Shown here piece by piece: positions 1 through 9,002 of a stretch of 64,000 bases of DNA (positions are counted from its first letter, which is position 1; the number at the start of each line of letters is the position of its first letter). The DNA comes from Acidobacteriaceae bacterium (GTDB lineage: Bacteria; Acidobacteriota; Terriglobia; Terriglobales; Acidobacteriaceae). The stretch spans positions 1 through 64,000 of the forward strand of contig CAHJWI010000018.1 in the NCBI GenBank assembly GCA_903642225.1, written 5' to 3'. The notes beneath the pieces were generated by a model, which was not told where the DNA came from, searched no databases, and worked only from the letters and a program-made list of their open reading frames with translations. Made by a program: the position numbers and the translations under genes.

Positions 1-58
<58 letters not shown>

Positions 59-132
59 ATCAAATCATTGGTTTAGAGAGAATCAGAAAGACCGATTCAC
101 TCCCATTTACTCCCAATAAGAAAAATGGTTAC

Positions 133-1118
133 TTAGGCGCTCGCCCGCAAGGGCTTGAGCACCATCGTGACGACTTTCCCATTGGCTTTCCTCTTCGACT
201 CCGGCATCGCCTGTCCGTAGACCTTTATCGTCGTCTGGATGGAGGCGTGACGCATGAGTTCCTGCTGGACCTTCATCGGCGCTCCGGTCTCGTCCAGCCA
301 CGAACAATACGTGTGGCGGAACGTGTGCCAGCCGATTTCGGCGAACTTGCCTGCTGCTGTCTTGCGCAGCTCGTGAATGACAACCCGCTTGCCGTTCGCA
401 GTGAGTTCCCCTGCACGCACCGTTCGCCAGTCGCCACGCCGCATGTTGGACATGGAACAACGCAGCATCCGAAAGTGCGAAGATGGTGCTTCTGGATCTC
501 GGTCGAATAGTAGGGCTTGTTCGAAAGCGGATTCGGGAACATCCATCCTTCTTCCGTCTGCGGGCACTTCTCGCTCCACGCGAGCAGCACCTCCAACAAT
601 GAATCGTGAAATCGGCACATGATCGTGGGAGTATTCGGTCCTCACATTACTCACGCGCCCGTTCGCGATGCTCCGTTGAAGGAGGAGTTGACGGGGCTCA
701 ATATCGAGATCGCCCCACTGCACCCCGTGATTTTGCTCACGCGAAGTCTTAGGCATTACGCCACAACGACCATCGACCGGTACGGTTCTGGCAAACTCGC
801 CAGAATCGCGTGGAATGTATCACTGGTGAGGATCATGGGCCGCTTGCGCCGTTTGGTCGAACCTTTGACACGCACCATCCCGATCGGATCGCGGCGTTCG
901 TTAAAAAGCTCCCAACGCGCGGCGCACTCGAAGATGAGGTGCATCACGTCCGGATGTGCGCCTTCGTCTTGGGAGCCTTTGCCATGTCTTGAACCAACCC
1001 TCACTGCCATCGGTCTGAATTCCCCGGTGAGGTAGTCACCCCAACATGGCTTGATGTGAAGATCAATGTTCGAAATGTACGACTTCCGGGTGGAATAACG
1101 TTTCGGTACTTCGGTCAC
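133..1118 (-). pseudogene. tyrosine recombinase/integrase, broken by a stop and several frameshifts
   Basis: Translation in shifting frames recovers most of a phage-type tyrosine integrase. The amino end at about 756-1118 looks like the SAM-like core-binding region. The first catalytic arginine region (CLRLRVSKITG) follows an in-frame TAA near 756, and a frameshift leads into GVQWGDLD. A second shift precedes HDSLLEVLLAWSEKCP, and a third returns to the C-terminal part. That part holds the HTFRHTY box, LMRHAS and the tyrosine region QTTIKVYG. So the catalytic boxes survive as sequence but not as one reading frame. It faces the adjacent tRNA-fMet 3' end, the usual position for an integrase beside its attachment site. 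No functional protein is expected. Confidence 0.88.
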
Positions 1119-1144
1119 AGAGCCCTTTATGTGCCGCGTTGGAG

Positions 1145-1945
1145 TTAGTTGATCGTGGGCACCATGCCACCATCGACGCGCAGATTGGTTCCCGTGATGT
1201 AGTCAGCCAGCGGGCTCGCCAAAAAGGCAACGGCATTGGCAATGTCAACCGGAGAACCCAGCTTGCCGGCGGGCAACTTGTTGTGGGCAACGTAGAACGC
1301 TTCGAACGAAGCGAAGTCGTAGGTGTGCCCCATGGACTCCATCATCAGCTTGGCACCGTCCTCCAGGCCAGGGGTGCGGATGGGGCCGGGGCTGACAGTG
1401 TTGCTGGTAACGCCCGTGCCGCCGAGCTCTTTGGCGAGCGACACTGCTTGAGAAATGTTGGCCGCCTTCGTCGCGGCGTAGTTGGGAACGATGGCCTCCG
1501 GCATCGGTCCGAGAAAGCTTCCCAACAGGATCACTCGGCCCCACTGGCGTTCCTTCATTGCCGGTACCAGCTGCGTGACCAGGCGAACGACAGAGCCCAC
1601 GTTGGCGTTATACAAGTCGGTCCACTCCGCTGCCGTGGAGTCCAACCATTTTTTCATGGGGAAGGCGCCTGCGTTGTTCACCAGGATGTCGATGTGACCG
1701 AACGCCGCGAGCGCGGCCTGCACCACACTGGTAGCGTCTTCGGCGCTGGCCAGGTCGCCGATGGCAAAGGCCGCTTTACCGCCTGCATCTTCGATTTCCT
1801 TGACCACACGACGTGCCTCGGCCTCGCGCCGGCCATGAACGAACACGCTCACACCCTCACTTGCCAGTGTTTTGACGATCTGTTCCCCAATGCCACTTGT
1901 GCTGCCGGTGACTAACGCTGCCTTGCCCGAAAGTTTCAGATCCAT
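1145..1945 (-). CDS. SDR-family NAD(P)-dependent oxidoreductase
   Basis: This 266-residue protein is a classical short-chain dehydrogenase. The cofactor motif TGSTSGIG is at residues 13-20, NNAG at 90-93, and the catalytic triad is Ser143, Tyr156 (YAATK) and Lys160 with normal spacing. VDGG near the C-terminus is also typical. Length and motif order fit active reductases of the 3-oxoacyl-ACP-reductase-like group, but the substrate cannot be read from the sequence. The start has a good Shine-Dalgarno (GGGAGAAG). It is transcribed divergently from the TetR gene at 2024, and inverted repeats in the shared promoter suggest TetR control, for example in response to a reactive carbonyl or toxic compound. 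Confidence 0.93.
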   Translation of the reverse strand: MDLKLSGKAALVTGSTSGIGEQIVKTLASEGVSVFVHGRREAEARRVVKEIEDAGGKAAFAIGDLASAEDATSVVQAALAAFGHIDILVNNAGAFPMKKWLDSTAAEWTDLYNANVGSVVRLVTQLVPAMKERQWGRVILLGSFLGPMPEAIVPNYAATKAANISQAVSLAKELGGTGVTSNTVSPGPIRTPGLEDGAKLMMESMGHTYDFASFEAFYVAHNKLPAGKLGSPVDIANAVAFLASPLADYITGTNLRVDGGMVPTIN

Positions 1946-1969
1946 TTGCTTCTCCCTCTTTCATAGCAC

Positions 1970-2029
1970 TCATTACGAAACCCAGACTAGACCGCTTGCG
2001 CTGGGGTGTCAAGACGTTTCATAATGAAA
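1970..2029. promoter_or_regulatory. candidate TetR operator region in the divergent promoter
   Basis: The SDR/TetR intergenic region holds TCATTACGAAAC at 1970-1981 and GTTTCATAATGA at 2016-2027, which are inverted copies of each other with one mismatch. The second copy is also the core of a perfect palindrome, TTTCAT-A-ATGAAA, at 2017-2029. Such sites in the promoter of a TetR-type gene and its divergent neighbour are the usual autoregulatory operators of this family. The right-hand site overlaps the proposed TetR start codon, so binding would block transcription or early elongation. The functional role is inferred. Confidence 0.6.
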
Positions 2030-2647
2030 GGTATGGAACTCGCAGAGAACTTGGCGCGTCGGCCCGGCCGGCCACTCTCCTTCGACAGGGCTGCCGCGCT
2101 CCATCAGGCAATGCTGTTGTTCTGGGAAAACGGGTATGAAACGACGTCAGTTGCTGAACTGACAAAGGCGATGCAAATTACCGCGCCAAGCCTTTACACA
2201 GCCTTCGGGGATAAGGAACGCTTGTTTCTGGAGACGGTCGAGCACTACCAGACCGGGACTACAGGAACTGCTCTGGGTTTGATTCGCAAGGCGTCGACGG
2301 GGCGTGAGGCGGCAAGCAATCTCCTTCTGGAATCGGCCGTTGCATTCACGGGCAGAGACACTCCGCCGGGCTGCCTGCTTGCCAGTTCTGCAGCCACCGG
2401 TTCGGCTGCCGCAGCCGGTGTACGGGCTGCCCTTACCTCCATCCGACGCCAGATCGAGCTGGCTCTGCGTCGGAAAACAGCCTGCGACATGAAGGCCGGC
2501 AGACTGGCGCCGGAGACGGACGTGGCTGCGCTGGCCGCCTTCACTGTCGCCACGATCCAGGGCATGTCCGTTGCCGCGCGTGACGGTGCCGACCGCAAGA
2601 AACTTGAACGAATCGCTTACACGGCCCTTGCCGCGTGGCCGGGATAG
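2024..2647 (+). CDS. TetR/AcrR-family transcriptional regulator
   Basis: The N-terminal third is a TetR DNA-binding domain: a GRP basic patch, the helix ALHQAMLLFWENGYETTSV, and the recognition segment ITAPSLYTAFGDKERLF. The rest is a helical ligand-binding domain with a C-terminal stretch (AALAAFTVATIQGMSVAARDG) typical of the family. Three starts are possible: GTG 2006, ATG 2024 and ATG 2033. None has a well-spaced Shine-Dalgarno. I chose 2024, so the protein is about 207 residues. It is divergent from the SDR gene and lies 18 bases upstream of the medium-chain reductase, which it probably controls with the SDR. The inducer is unknown. Confidence 0.9.
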   Translation: MKGMELAENLARRPGRPLSFDRAAALHQAMLLFWENGYETTSVAELTKAMQITAPSLYTAFGDKERLFLETVEHYQTGTTGTALGLIRKASTGREAASNLLLESAVAFTGRDTPPGCLLASSAATGSAAAAGVRAALTSIRRQIELALRRKTACDMKAGRLAPETDVAALAAFTVATIQGMSVAARDGADRKKLERIAYTALAAWPG

Positions 2648-2665
2648 ATCGAGAGAAGGATCGCC

Positions 2666-3676
2666 ATGGAACAGAAACTCATCAGAAAAGTTCTCGTTCC
2701 GCGGCTGGGTGATGAGAGCGTCCTCGAAATCGTCGAAGCACCTGTCGAAAACCCAAGGACGGGCGAGGTGCAGGTCCAGGTGTTGCACTCGATCGTCTCC
2801 GGTTCCGACGTGAACATGCGCCGCGGCACCTATCCGTTTCAGAAAAAGCCGCCATTTACGCCGGGCTACAGCATGGTGGGGCGGGTGCTGACGAATGGGG
2901 CCGGTTGCCAAAAGTTTGCCGCGGGCAGCCTTGTTGCCTGCCTGACGGTGTACGGGGCACAGGCGGAGCGAATGAACGTGCCTGAAAAGTATCTGGTGCC
3001 TGTGCCGGAAGCGTTGGACCGTTCGCAGGCCGTCGCCCTCGTTCTGGATTGGATGACGGCTTATCGCATGCTCGAACGCAGCGCCAAGGTAAGGCAAGGG
3101 CAACGCATCTTCGTTCATGGATTGAGCGGTGGCGTTGGCACGGCGTTGCTCCGCCTGGCCGCGCTGAGAGGTGCGGAGGTCCATGGAACAGCGGCAGCCG
3201 GCAAGCACGATGAGTTGCGCAACAGCGGTGCCGTGCCCTACGACTACAAGCAGAAAGACTGGATCGCCGAGATGCAGCGACTGGGCGGGGTCGATGCCGT
3301 CTTCGATCCGCTTGGATACGAAAGCTTCGATGAAAGCTATTCCATCCTGCGCAGAGGCGGCCTGCTGGTCGGCTACGGGCAAAACCTGCCGGCTTTAACC
3401 CACACGCCTCAACGCCCGGCCTTCCCCATGATCGTCAAACTGTTCGCTCGCAACCTGGCTTTCTGGTCGGGAAAGCGAACGACATTCTTCGGGTTGCTCC
3501 GCGGATCTAAGGGCTTCAACTCGGATCTGGAGCAGCTCTTCCAGTGGCTCGGCGAAGGACGCATACAGGTGCCGATCAAGGCAGTGTTCGCGCTCCATGA
3601 CATTCAGGAGGCGCATCGCACCTATGCGAGGAATGCCAACATTGGTTCGATCGTCCTAAACGTCTCATCGGAGTGA
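2666..3676 (+). CDS. medium-chain (quinone oxidoreductase-like) reductase
   Basis: This 336-residue protein is a medium-chain dehydrogenase/reductase without the usual structural-zinc cysteines. An N-terminal GroES-like domain contains TPGYSMVGRV at residues 65-74. The Rossmann motif GLSGGVG is at 152-158, followed by an AVFDPLG segment and a C-terminal FALHDIQEAH segment typical of quinone oxidoreductase and VAT-1-like members. It probably reduces a quinone or an activated alkene or carbonyl with NADPH. The start follows AGAAGGA and lies just behind the TetR gene, so the two are likely one transcript. With the divergent SDR this resembles a small inducible detoxification locus. Confidence 0.88.
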   Translation: MEQKLIRKVLVPRLGDESVLEIVEAPVENPRTGEVQVQVLHSIVSGSDVNMRRGTYPFQKKPPFTPGYSMVGRVLTNGAGCQKFAAGSLVACLTVYGAQAERMNVPEKYLVPVPEALDRSQAVALVLDWMTAYRMLERSAKVRQGQRIFVHGLSGGVGTALLRLAALRGAEVHGTAAAGKHDELRNSGAVPYDYKQKDWIAEMQRLGGVDAVFDPLGYESFDESYSILRRGGLLVGYGQNLPALTHTPQRPAFPMIVKLFARNLAFWSGKRTTFFGLLRGSKGFNSDLEQLFQWLGEGRIQVPIKAVFALHDIQEAHRTYARNANIGSIVLNVSSE

Positions 3677-3730
3677 ATCGGCAGGTCCCGAAAGGCCTGC
3701 ATGCGAAGACGGTGGTACCAAGCGGTTAAC

Positions 3731-4212
3731 ATGCGGTTTGTCATAAACGGTAAGAGACTGAAGTCTACTTTGATCTAAGAACCTCTCTGCTCGATCTGCT
3801 TCGCGACCACTTGGAGTCTCATGGCTCGACGAAGGGCTGCAACCAAGGCGCGCGTGCGGTGCCTGCACTGTGCTCGTGGACGGCGAGCGATCCTGAGCTG
3901 CCTTGCACTCGCTGTGCAGTATTAGAATCGCGACATCACCACCATCGAGGGTTTGGCGGACGAGGGTCACTTACATCCGATTCAACAGGCGTTCATTGAG
4001 CACGACGCACTTTCACCGCGGTCACTGCACGCCCGGCCAGATCTGCTCCGCAATCGGCATGGTTGCTGAGCCAGGTAACCGGCGACCTTGGCTTAGATCT
4101 CGTCACACTTCACGTGATGAGTTTGCGAGAGCGCATGAGCGGCAACCTATGCAGCTGCGAGGCATACAACGGCATCGTCGATGCGATCACCAAGTATGTC
4201 GAGGCCCAATGA
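3731..4212 (+). pseudogene. decayed [2Fe-2S] subunit of a molybdenum aldehyde/xanthine-type oxidoreductase
   Basis: Reading across frames recovers the family plan. It starts MRFVINGKR and continues through an in-frame stop to LRTSLLDLLRDHL and KGCNQGA. After a two-base insertion at a GCGCG run come a GACTVLVDGER-type cluster loop and SCLALAVQ. Next are DITTIEGLADEG, HPIQQAFIEHDA, CTPGQICSAIGM and, last, RERMSGNLCSCEAYNGIVDAITK. The two Cys-rich boxes are hallmarks of the PaoA/YagT type of iron-sulfur subunit. At least three frameshifts and two stops make it nonfunctional. The original TGA overlaps the ATG of the next remnant (ATGA), preserving the old operon junction. Confidence 0.85.
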
Positions 4213-4540
4213 ATCCGTTCACTTTTGAGTGCGCCGCTGGAACGGCCGACGCCGCTCGTCTCGGCACTATGGTCGGCGCCAAATACCTGGGAGGTAGCAC
4301 TAACCTGGTTGATCTCATGCGTGAGACTTTGGAAAGTCCCTCATCACTGGTCGATGTGGCCAGCCTTTCGTGCGAGGTAGCAGAGACACCTGAGGCGGCT
4401 TGCGCATAGGTGCCGGTGTGCTTACTTCTCCCGTTGCGGATTCGCGTTGTGCGCGAGCGTTATCCGGTGCTGGCCCGAGCGATCCTTGCCGGTGCGTCCG
4501 GCCAGACTCGCAACATGGCGACCGTCGGAGGCAACACTCC
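4209..4540 (+). pseudogene. 5' fragment of the FAD-binding subunit of a molybdenum aldehyde oxidoreductase
   Basis: An open stretch from ATG 4209 reads like the start of PaoB/YagS-type FAD subunits: MNPFTFECA, then GAKYLGGSTNLVDLMRET and LVDVASL. It stops at about 4409. In the next frame GGLRIGAGV and, further on, RERYPVLARAILAGASGQT and NMATVGGN continue the same domain to about 4540, where similarity ends. The FAD loop (GGSTNL in place of the usual GGGTNL) and NMATVGGN are recognisable. The gene is both frameshifted and truncated, and the molybdopterin-binding large subunit is missing. No active enzyme can be made from this pair. Confidence 0.82.
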
Positions 4541-4677
4541 TATAGCGCACCCGCTTCACCTATTTATATAACGAAGAACGCTCTTGGACCGCCTATGCTC
4601 ACTTAGCTATAAGTGAAGAACTCCACCTGTTCGTGAGTTACTGTCTTGCAAGCAGCATACATCTATCATCGGACGCA

Positions 4678-5275
4678 TGAACTTACAACTTGACGGCAAG
4701 CGTGCGTTGGTGACAGGGAGTGGCAAGGACCTCGGGAGGCCATAGCGCGCTTTCTTACAGCAGAAGGGGCTACCTTTTTCGTTGTTGACAAACAGGAGTG
4801 AAGTACGACAAGTTGCAAAAGCATAAACAAACTGGGAGGCGAGACTTATCCAGTGACACGGGAGTTCGCGGACGACAGCGCAGCGGACCGTCTCGTCGCA
4901 GAAGCCGAGCAGATGGTTGGTGCTGTCGACATCCTTGTAGTTAACGCGCAGGGAGTATCTGGCCCGAAGGACACCCGGGCAAGCACTCAGCCTACCCCGC
5001 ATGAGCTTCTGCTTACAAGTAGAACGCACTAGTCGCATTCGCACTATGATACGTGTCCTGCCCAATGAGGCAGGCGCGATGGTGAGGCCGGTCATGAACA
5101 TTTCAAGCCTAGCCGATGCAATGCCGCCCCCTAACAGGAACGGGCTACTGCTCGCTTGCAAAGTCACTATGGATGCGATGACGGGCTGCCTCGCGGAGGC
5201 AGTCGCAGCAGAGGGCGCTACAGTAAACGCCATCCCGCCGGAACGATCCGCAGCGCAAAACTGGAAGCCGGTCGA
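4678..5275 (+). pseudogene. decayed SDR-family oxidoreductase
   Basis: From ATG 4678 the reading MNLQLDGKRALVTGSGKDLG gives a clear SDR cofactor loop, after which the frame is lost. Shifting frames gives AIARFLTAEGATFFVVD, then VGAVDILVVNAQG (NNAG degraded to VNAQ). An ORF at about 5080-5270 has NISSLADA and a CKVTMDAMTGCLAEAVAAEGATVNAI segment. In that last block the catalytic tyrosine of YxxxK appears lost while the lysine remains. Several stops and shifts and the degraded motifs show a pseudogene. It is unrelated to the intact SDR at 1145. Confidence 0.8.
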
Positions 5276-5280
5276 CAGTT

Positions 5281-5620
5281 GACCGCTTAGAGAGGACTAG
5301 GAGGTCCTAATACTTCGTGGAAGGAGATAGGCAGATTATCCTGCCGACCGTCGCGCAAATTCCCCCTGGCAGGGCTGGAGAACTTAATCGATTAGCCTGT
5401 GCAGACGCGTCCTAGTGTCTACATCACCGGGGTGAACCTGCGAAATTGAGGGGGCATGTCGCCAAGCCTTTGAACGGCATGAAAAGAACACTTAGCAGCA
5501 GCGTTTGCGAACCACACTTGGCCCGGATTGGCCTTGCCAAGCCGCACAGTCGGAAGTTCACGGGCTTCACCGTTTGAGTTGACCCGGTCGCCGTCTGGCG
5601 TGAGCCATATTCGTCCTTAC
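5281..5620. other. intergenic stretch with no recognisable gene
   Basis: About 340 bases between the SDR remnant and the membrane-protein gene. Only short ORFs with unremarkable composition are seen on either strand. I recognise no domain, RNA or repeat. Given the surroundings it is probably further decayed coding DNA. Confidence 0.5.
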
Positions 5621-6103
5621 TTACAATGAGATCGGAACTAAGACAACGGCAATGCACAGAGCAGCGAAGGCGATAAGAGCCATTCCCAGTCGCACGGCGA
5701 ACTTCTTCTCCGTTTGATTGCGCATTGCAAGAAGTACAAGGTCGTCTTGATGTTCTGGAAAGCTAATAATTGCGCGGTTTAGCGGTGTCTGTTTCCAAAT
5801 TGTCAGAACCAGTGCTCCGAGGCTGAGCAGGAAGCTGAAAGCTGTCGCTGCGGCCAGCCGCGCGTGGTGTTGCGCACAGAGACAGATAACAGTGACAAGG
5901 TTCACGACCAGCAGGCTAATCTTGTAAGGCGGCATGCTGCGTTCCATCAGCCCATCCAGAATGCTCCAGGTGGAGAGATAAGCCTTGCGGTTCAAGCGGC
6001 GCATCGTGGGCAGCACACCTATTTGGCAGAACAGGGCCATGCCAGCATAGGCACCGCACAGCAAGAGCGTCAATGTGAACAAGATAGTAGTTAAGGTTTG
6101 CAT
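5621..6103 (-). CDS. small four-helix membrane protein, DUF1772-like
   Basis: This 160-residue protein has four hydrophobic segments, near residues 5-25, 60-78, 84-105 and 138-158. The loop before the last helix is polar (TPLNRAIISFPEHQDDL...EKKFAVRLG). Arrangement and length resemble the DUF1772/anthrone-oxygenase-like membrane family, but I do not see a complete family signature. It is the only intact-looking gene in the decayed 3.7-8 kb stretch, and its start has only a weak ribosome-binding site. Function unknown. Confidence 0.6.
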   Translation of the reverse strand: MQTLTTILFTLTLLLCGAYAGMALFCQIGVLPTMRRLNRKAYLSTWSILDGLMERSMPPYKISLLVVNLVTVICLCAQHHARLAAATAFSFLLSLGALVLTIWKQTPLNRAIISFPEHQDDLVLLAMRNQTEKKFAVRLGMALIAFAALCIAVVLVPISL

Positions 6104-6745
6104 AGGCTCAGATACGTAAGTACCGCAACACTAGTTCCGTCATCACTTTCTCCGGCACCAACATTCTTGAGCAAGCAGGAACGATGGTGCATCAGATGGG
6201 TGCTGAAGTGACTATCCGGGCGACGACTTACCGAACAAGGGCAGAAGGCTTTTGACAGTCAACCCTGCAGATGGCGGACAAACGATAGTGTCGCGTGGGT
6301 TTGTGGGTTGGCTATCTTCCCAGTACCTCCTCAAGATTCGGGGGTGTGGCCATCAGTTCTTCAGGTTGCCTTACGTGACCGCCAATGCCGAGGACGCTAT
6401 CTACCGAATCTGCAAAGCAGCAATCTTCGCAGGCATCCACAGTGTGAGCAGACTCTAGAGGGACTGTAGCAGGGGCCATCTCGGCGCACATCTCGCAATG
6501 ACATGCGCCAGAAACAGTTCGGATGCAATCTAATCATCTTCTTCCTCTAGCTTTGGCAGGGTCATGAGCACTTAGTACAGAAGCGGATGCATTTCCAGAG
6601 CACCGTCACTGATCGGAAAACTGCATTGCATGTCGTCGTTTCGAAAGCGAAGCAATAGCCTTCCGTTGCCGCAATACCTGCGTGCTTGTAGCACGTACTC
6701 AGGTGCTTTCAGGAAGCGCTCCCCTGCAGCCATGGCGGTACCTTT
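6104..6745. other. non-coding or decayed stretch
   Basis: About 640 bases with only short ORFs. The largest (6252-6458, plus) has no family I recognise. A minus-strand reading at about 6572-6745 ends a 128-codon ORF whose upstream half belongs to the Fic remnant, while its last 60 codons match nothing I know. I treat the stretch as decayed coding DNA. Confidence 0.45.
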
Positions 6746-7080
6746 AAAGCCCGCGATGGCTTGCGTGCCAAACTGCACGTGAACGAGTCCGGCTCGTATA
6801 AAAGCGGCATGGAGGTCTCCGCTGCATGGAGAAACGATTCCAAGTTTCCGAGGCAATCTATGACGTCCTTCGCTGGCGGAGGACGTAAGCGGCGTTTCCT
6901 GAACGTGACCCGCCGATCTGACTCTTCCGAAACTCGCCGGGGTGAATGTGACTTCCACGGCCTTTGCCCAGCAATATTCGGGGTTTTCGCGGGCCGAGCG
7001 GAGTGCCAGTGAAAGCTATCACGCAGCCGCTTCAGTCCATGATTAAGGCCGGCAACGACCGCCCACAACGCAATCTGCTA
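6746..7080 (-). pseudogene. Fic/DOC-family protein, internal fragment with frameshifts
   Basis: Three minus-strand frames together give the central part of a Fic protein: GLNHGLKRLRDSF, then GEFRKSQIGGSRSGNAAYV, then a PPPAKDVIDCLGNLESFLH box, and MPLL continuing as IRAGLVHVQF. These blocks and their order are characteristic of the Fic family just before its active-site loop. The HPFxxGNGR loop itself is not found; the frame runs into unrelated sequence after VQF. The remnant therefore lacks the AMPylation motif and is broken by at least two shifts and stops. Confidence 0.7.
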
Positions 7081-7199
7081 CAGACCCCGTCTCACACTAT
7101 CTCCTCGCCGCCTGCCGCTATGCCCCAGCGTTCCCGACGTCACTGGCGCGAAAGGGTCGATCCTCTTGTGGCCGATGGCGTTTTCTGTACGACCGGCCA

Positions 7200-8010
7200 G
7201 CGTCGTCGTCCGTGGCTCTGTGCGTCGTTACCAAGCTCGTGTGCTCGCACCGCCAGCGTGTCCCTTAGCTCCTTCAAGCGCACCACGTCCGCATCCGGCA
7301 ACAGCCCCCGCTTCTCGGCCGCAACGCCTAGCATTCACTGCCCGCCAATGGCTAACGAAATTCTCATAGCTGCTGTCCACCAGCTCCTGCACTAACTTCA
7401 GCGAAGCCTCATCTTCTGGATGCCAGAAACCAATCCAGCTTCCGCAGCGGCGTATCGACCTATACCGGTTCCGAGCGCAGGTATCCATGACGGTCCTTTT
7501 TATTCCAGTTTTGGTGGTCGATTTTGCCGGACTCATCACCCATTTAATGCGCATCGCCGTACTCGAATAACGACGTGTCCGGAAAACGATTGTGTTGGGT
7601 GGTATGTCCGCAACTTCTCGATGGTCCGCGCGAAGTTATACACGTGACCGCCGCTGCCGACACCGTCCACCATAGCTCGACAAGATTGCCGCACTGAATC
7701 GCAGGCCGTTCGCCCCGTGCCGCGCGCGTAACGTCGCCTACAACGTCACCCTTGCCGTCCCTCCAAGGACTGGCCTTCACGCTCTAGTCGCTTTGCGCGG
7801 TCGGCCACAACGCGAACTCGTCATCGTACTTCGACAGCATCAGAACGTTTGTCGCGCCCGAAACCTTGATCAACCTCATCCATTGGTCCGGCTCAAAGTT
7901 CGCCGCTTAGAGATCTTCGGAATTGGCCGTGCCGTTGACCCACTCCTGGTTCAGAAAGGTGTTGGTGCTGAAGCGGTCGCATTCTGCACTAACAATGAAG
8001 GGCCAACCGA
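7200..8010 (-). pseudogene. GH29 alpha-L-fucosidase, multiply frameshifted
   Basis: Minus-strand readings in several frames follow a bacterial alpha-L-fucosidase in order. They give STNTFLNQEWVNGT, then ANFEPDQWMRLIKVSGATN and a degraded KYDDEFALWPT (normally KHHDGFALWPT). These are followed by SVKASPWRDGKGDVV, LVELW with the flanking GSGGHVYNFARTIEKLRTY, DTSLFEYGDA, GKIDHQNW, and FWHPEDEASLKLVQELVDS. The last block is LGVAAEKRGLLPDADVVRLKE. The N-terminal signal region and clean C-terminus are absent. It sits beside the amino-sugar genes, so the ancestor may have belonged to a host-glycan or fungal-glycan utilisation locus. Confidence 0.82.
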
Positions 8011-8080
8011 CAAGCCCATGACAAGTTTCACGCAACGACTGCCGTCAAGAACGTTGTCTCACACCTTGCATCCCTCATTT

Positions 8081-8983
8081 TCAATAACCCGTGCGCGCGC
8101 GCCACAATGCACCTTCCAGCGGATCGATCACCCCTGGTACGACCAACACCTCCGGAAACTCCTTTTGTACAAGCGCGATGAGTGCTATCCGGAGGGGAGC
8201 GACGTGCTCCAGGATGCTGCCGGTAAAGGCAATGCGTGCCTCACCGTCGCCCTGCACCACGCGCCGCAAAGCAAGGCAGGCAAGCTCACCCAACTCTCTT
8301 CCCTGCTCGCGCAACACTCGCGCAGCCACGACGTCACCCTCGTTGGCCGCCTCGAGCACGACGCCAGTCAGTCGCGTCACATCCGGCGTTGGATGCCCGT
8401 TGGCAAAGGCGATCAACATATCGACCGACGGCAGCTCAAACGCAGTCAGGATCCGCTCCATCAGGACGCTCGGCTCGCCACGATCCAGCGCCAAATATGC
8501 CGCGCGCAACGCCTCATGGCCGATCCGGTAGCCCGATCCCTGGTCGGCAAGAAACGGCCCCCATCCACCAAAGGTCGAGATCGCACCCGTGGCCGTTCGC
8601 ACGGCGACGTTGGAACCAGTGCCCGCCATCGCCAACACACCGGGGGCGCCGGGAAAGGCAGCATCCAGCGCAATCTCGATGTCGCCGACTAGGATCAGGC
8701 CGCCGCCGACTCGCGCCCGCAAAGCCTCTCGCAGCCAGTCCGCCACTAGCGGCACACGCTCACCCGCAGTGCCAAGACAGGTACGGGTGACGTCGGCCAA
8801 GGATACCCCTGCTGTCGCCTCCAGCGCGCTCAGCGCTCCCGCCAGCGCCGCTGCGGCGCTTTGCTCGTCCGTGCGCATGCGCTTGATCGTCGCCGAGCGC
8901 ACCCGCGCCAGCGTCCGCGTTTCGTCCGCCAAAACGTAGTCGGCCTTGGTGCCGCCAGAATCCACCGCAAGAAAAAAGCCCAT
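8081..8983 (-). CDS. N-acetylglucosamine kinase-like, BadF/BadG/BcrA/BcrD ATPase family
   Basis: This 300-residue protein has the actin-like ATPase fold of the eukaryote-type GlcNAc kinase group. The phosphate-1 loop DSGGTK is at residues 8-13, GDIEIALDAAF follows at 100-110, the adenosine-side motif GTGSN is at 121-125, then GGWGP at 139-143 and DQGSGY at 147-152. Length is normal. It probably phosphorylates GlcNAc (or a related amino sugar) at C6. It starts 19 bases after the isomerase/deaminase gene on the same strand, so the two form an operon opposite nagA. That context supports amino-sugar catabolism. Exact substrate inferred. Confidence 0.85.
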   Translation of the reverse strand: MGFFLAVDSGGTKADYVLADETRTLARVRSATIKRMRTDEQSAAAALAGALSALEATAGVSLADVTRTCLGTAGERVPLVADWLREALRARVGGGLILVGDIEIALDAAFPGAPGVLAMAGTGSNVAVRTATGAISTFGGWGPFLADQGSGYRIGHEALRAAYLALDRGEPSVLMERILTAFELPSVDMLIAFANGHPTPDVTRLTGVVLEAANEGDVVAARVLREQGRELGELACLALRRVVQGDGEARIAFTGSILEHVAPLRIALIALVQKEFPEVLVVPGVIDPLEGALWRARTGY

Positions 8984-9002
8984 GGACCGCCCCGCCTCTA
9001 CG

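Noticed and set aside
2147-3382. A long minus-strand ORF of 411 codons opposite the TetR and medium-chain reductase genes.
   Set aside because: Its translation has no family features and a biased composition. It mirrors the codon pattern of the two well-supported plus-strand genes.
6104-6570. A possible oxidoreductase remnant with a segment resembling an NAD(P)-binding stretch on the plus strand near 6140-6250.
   Set aside because: Only a few residues suggest it; no ordered set of motifs could be followed, so no family is named.
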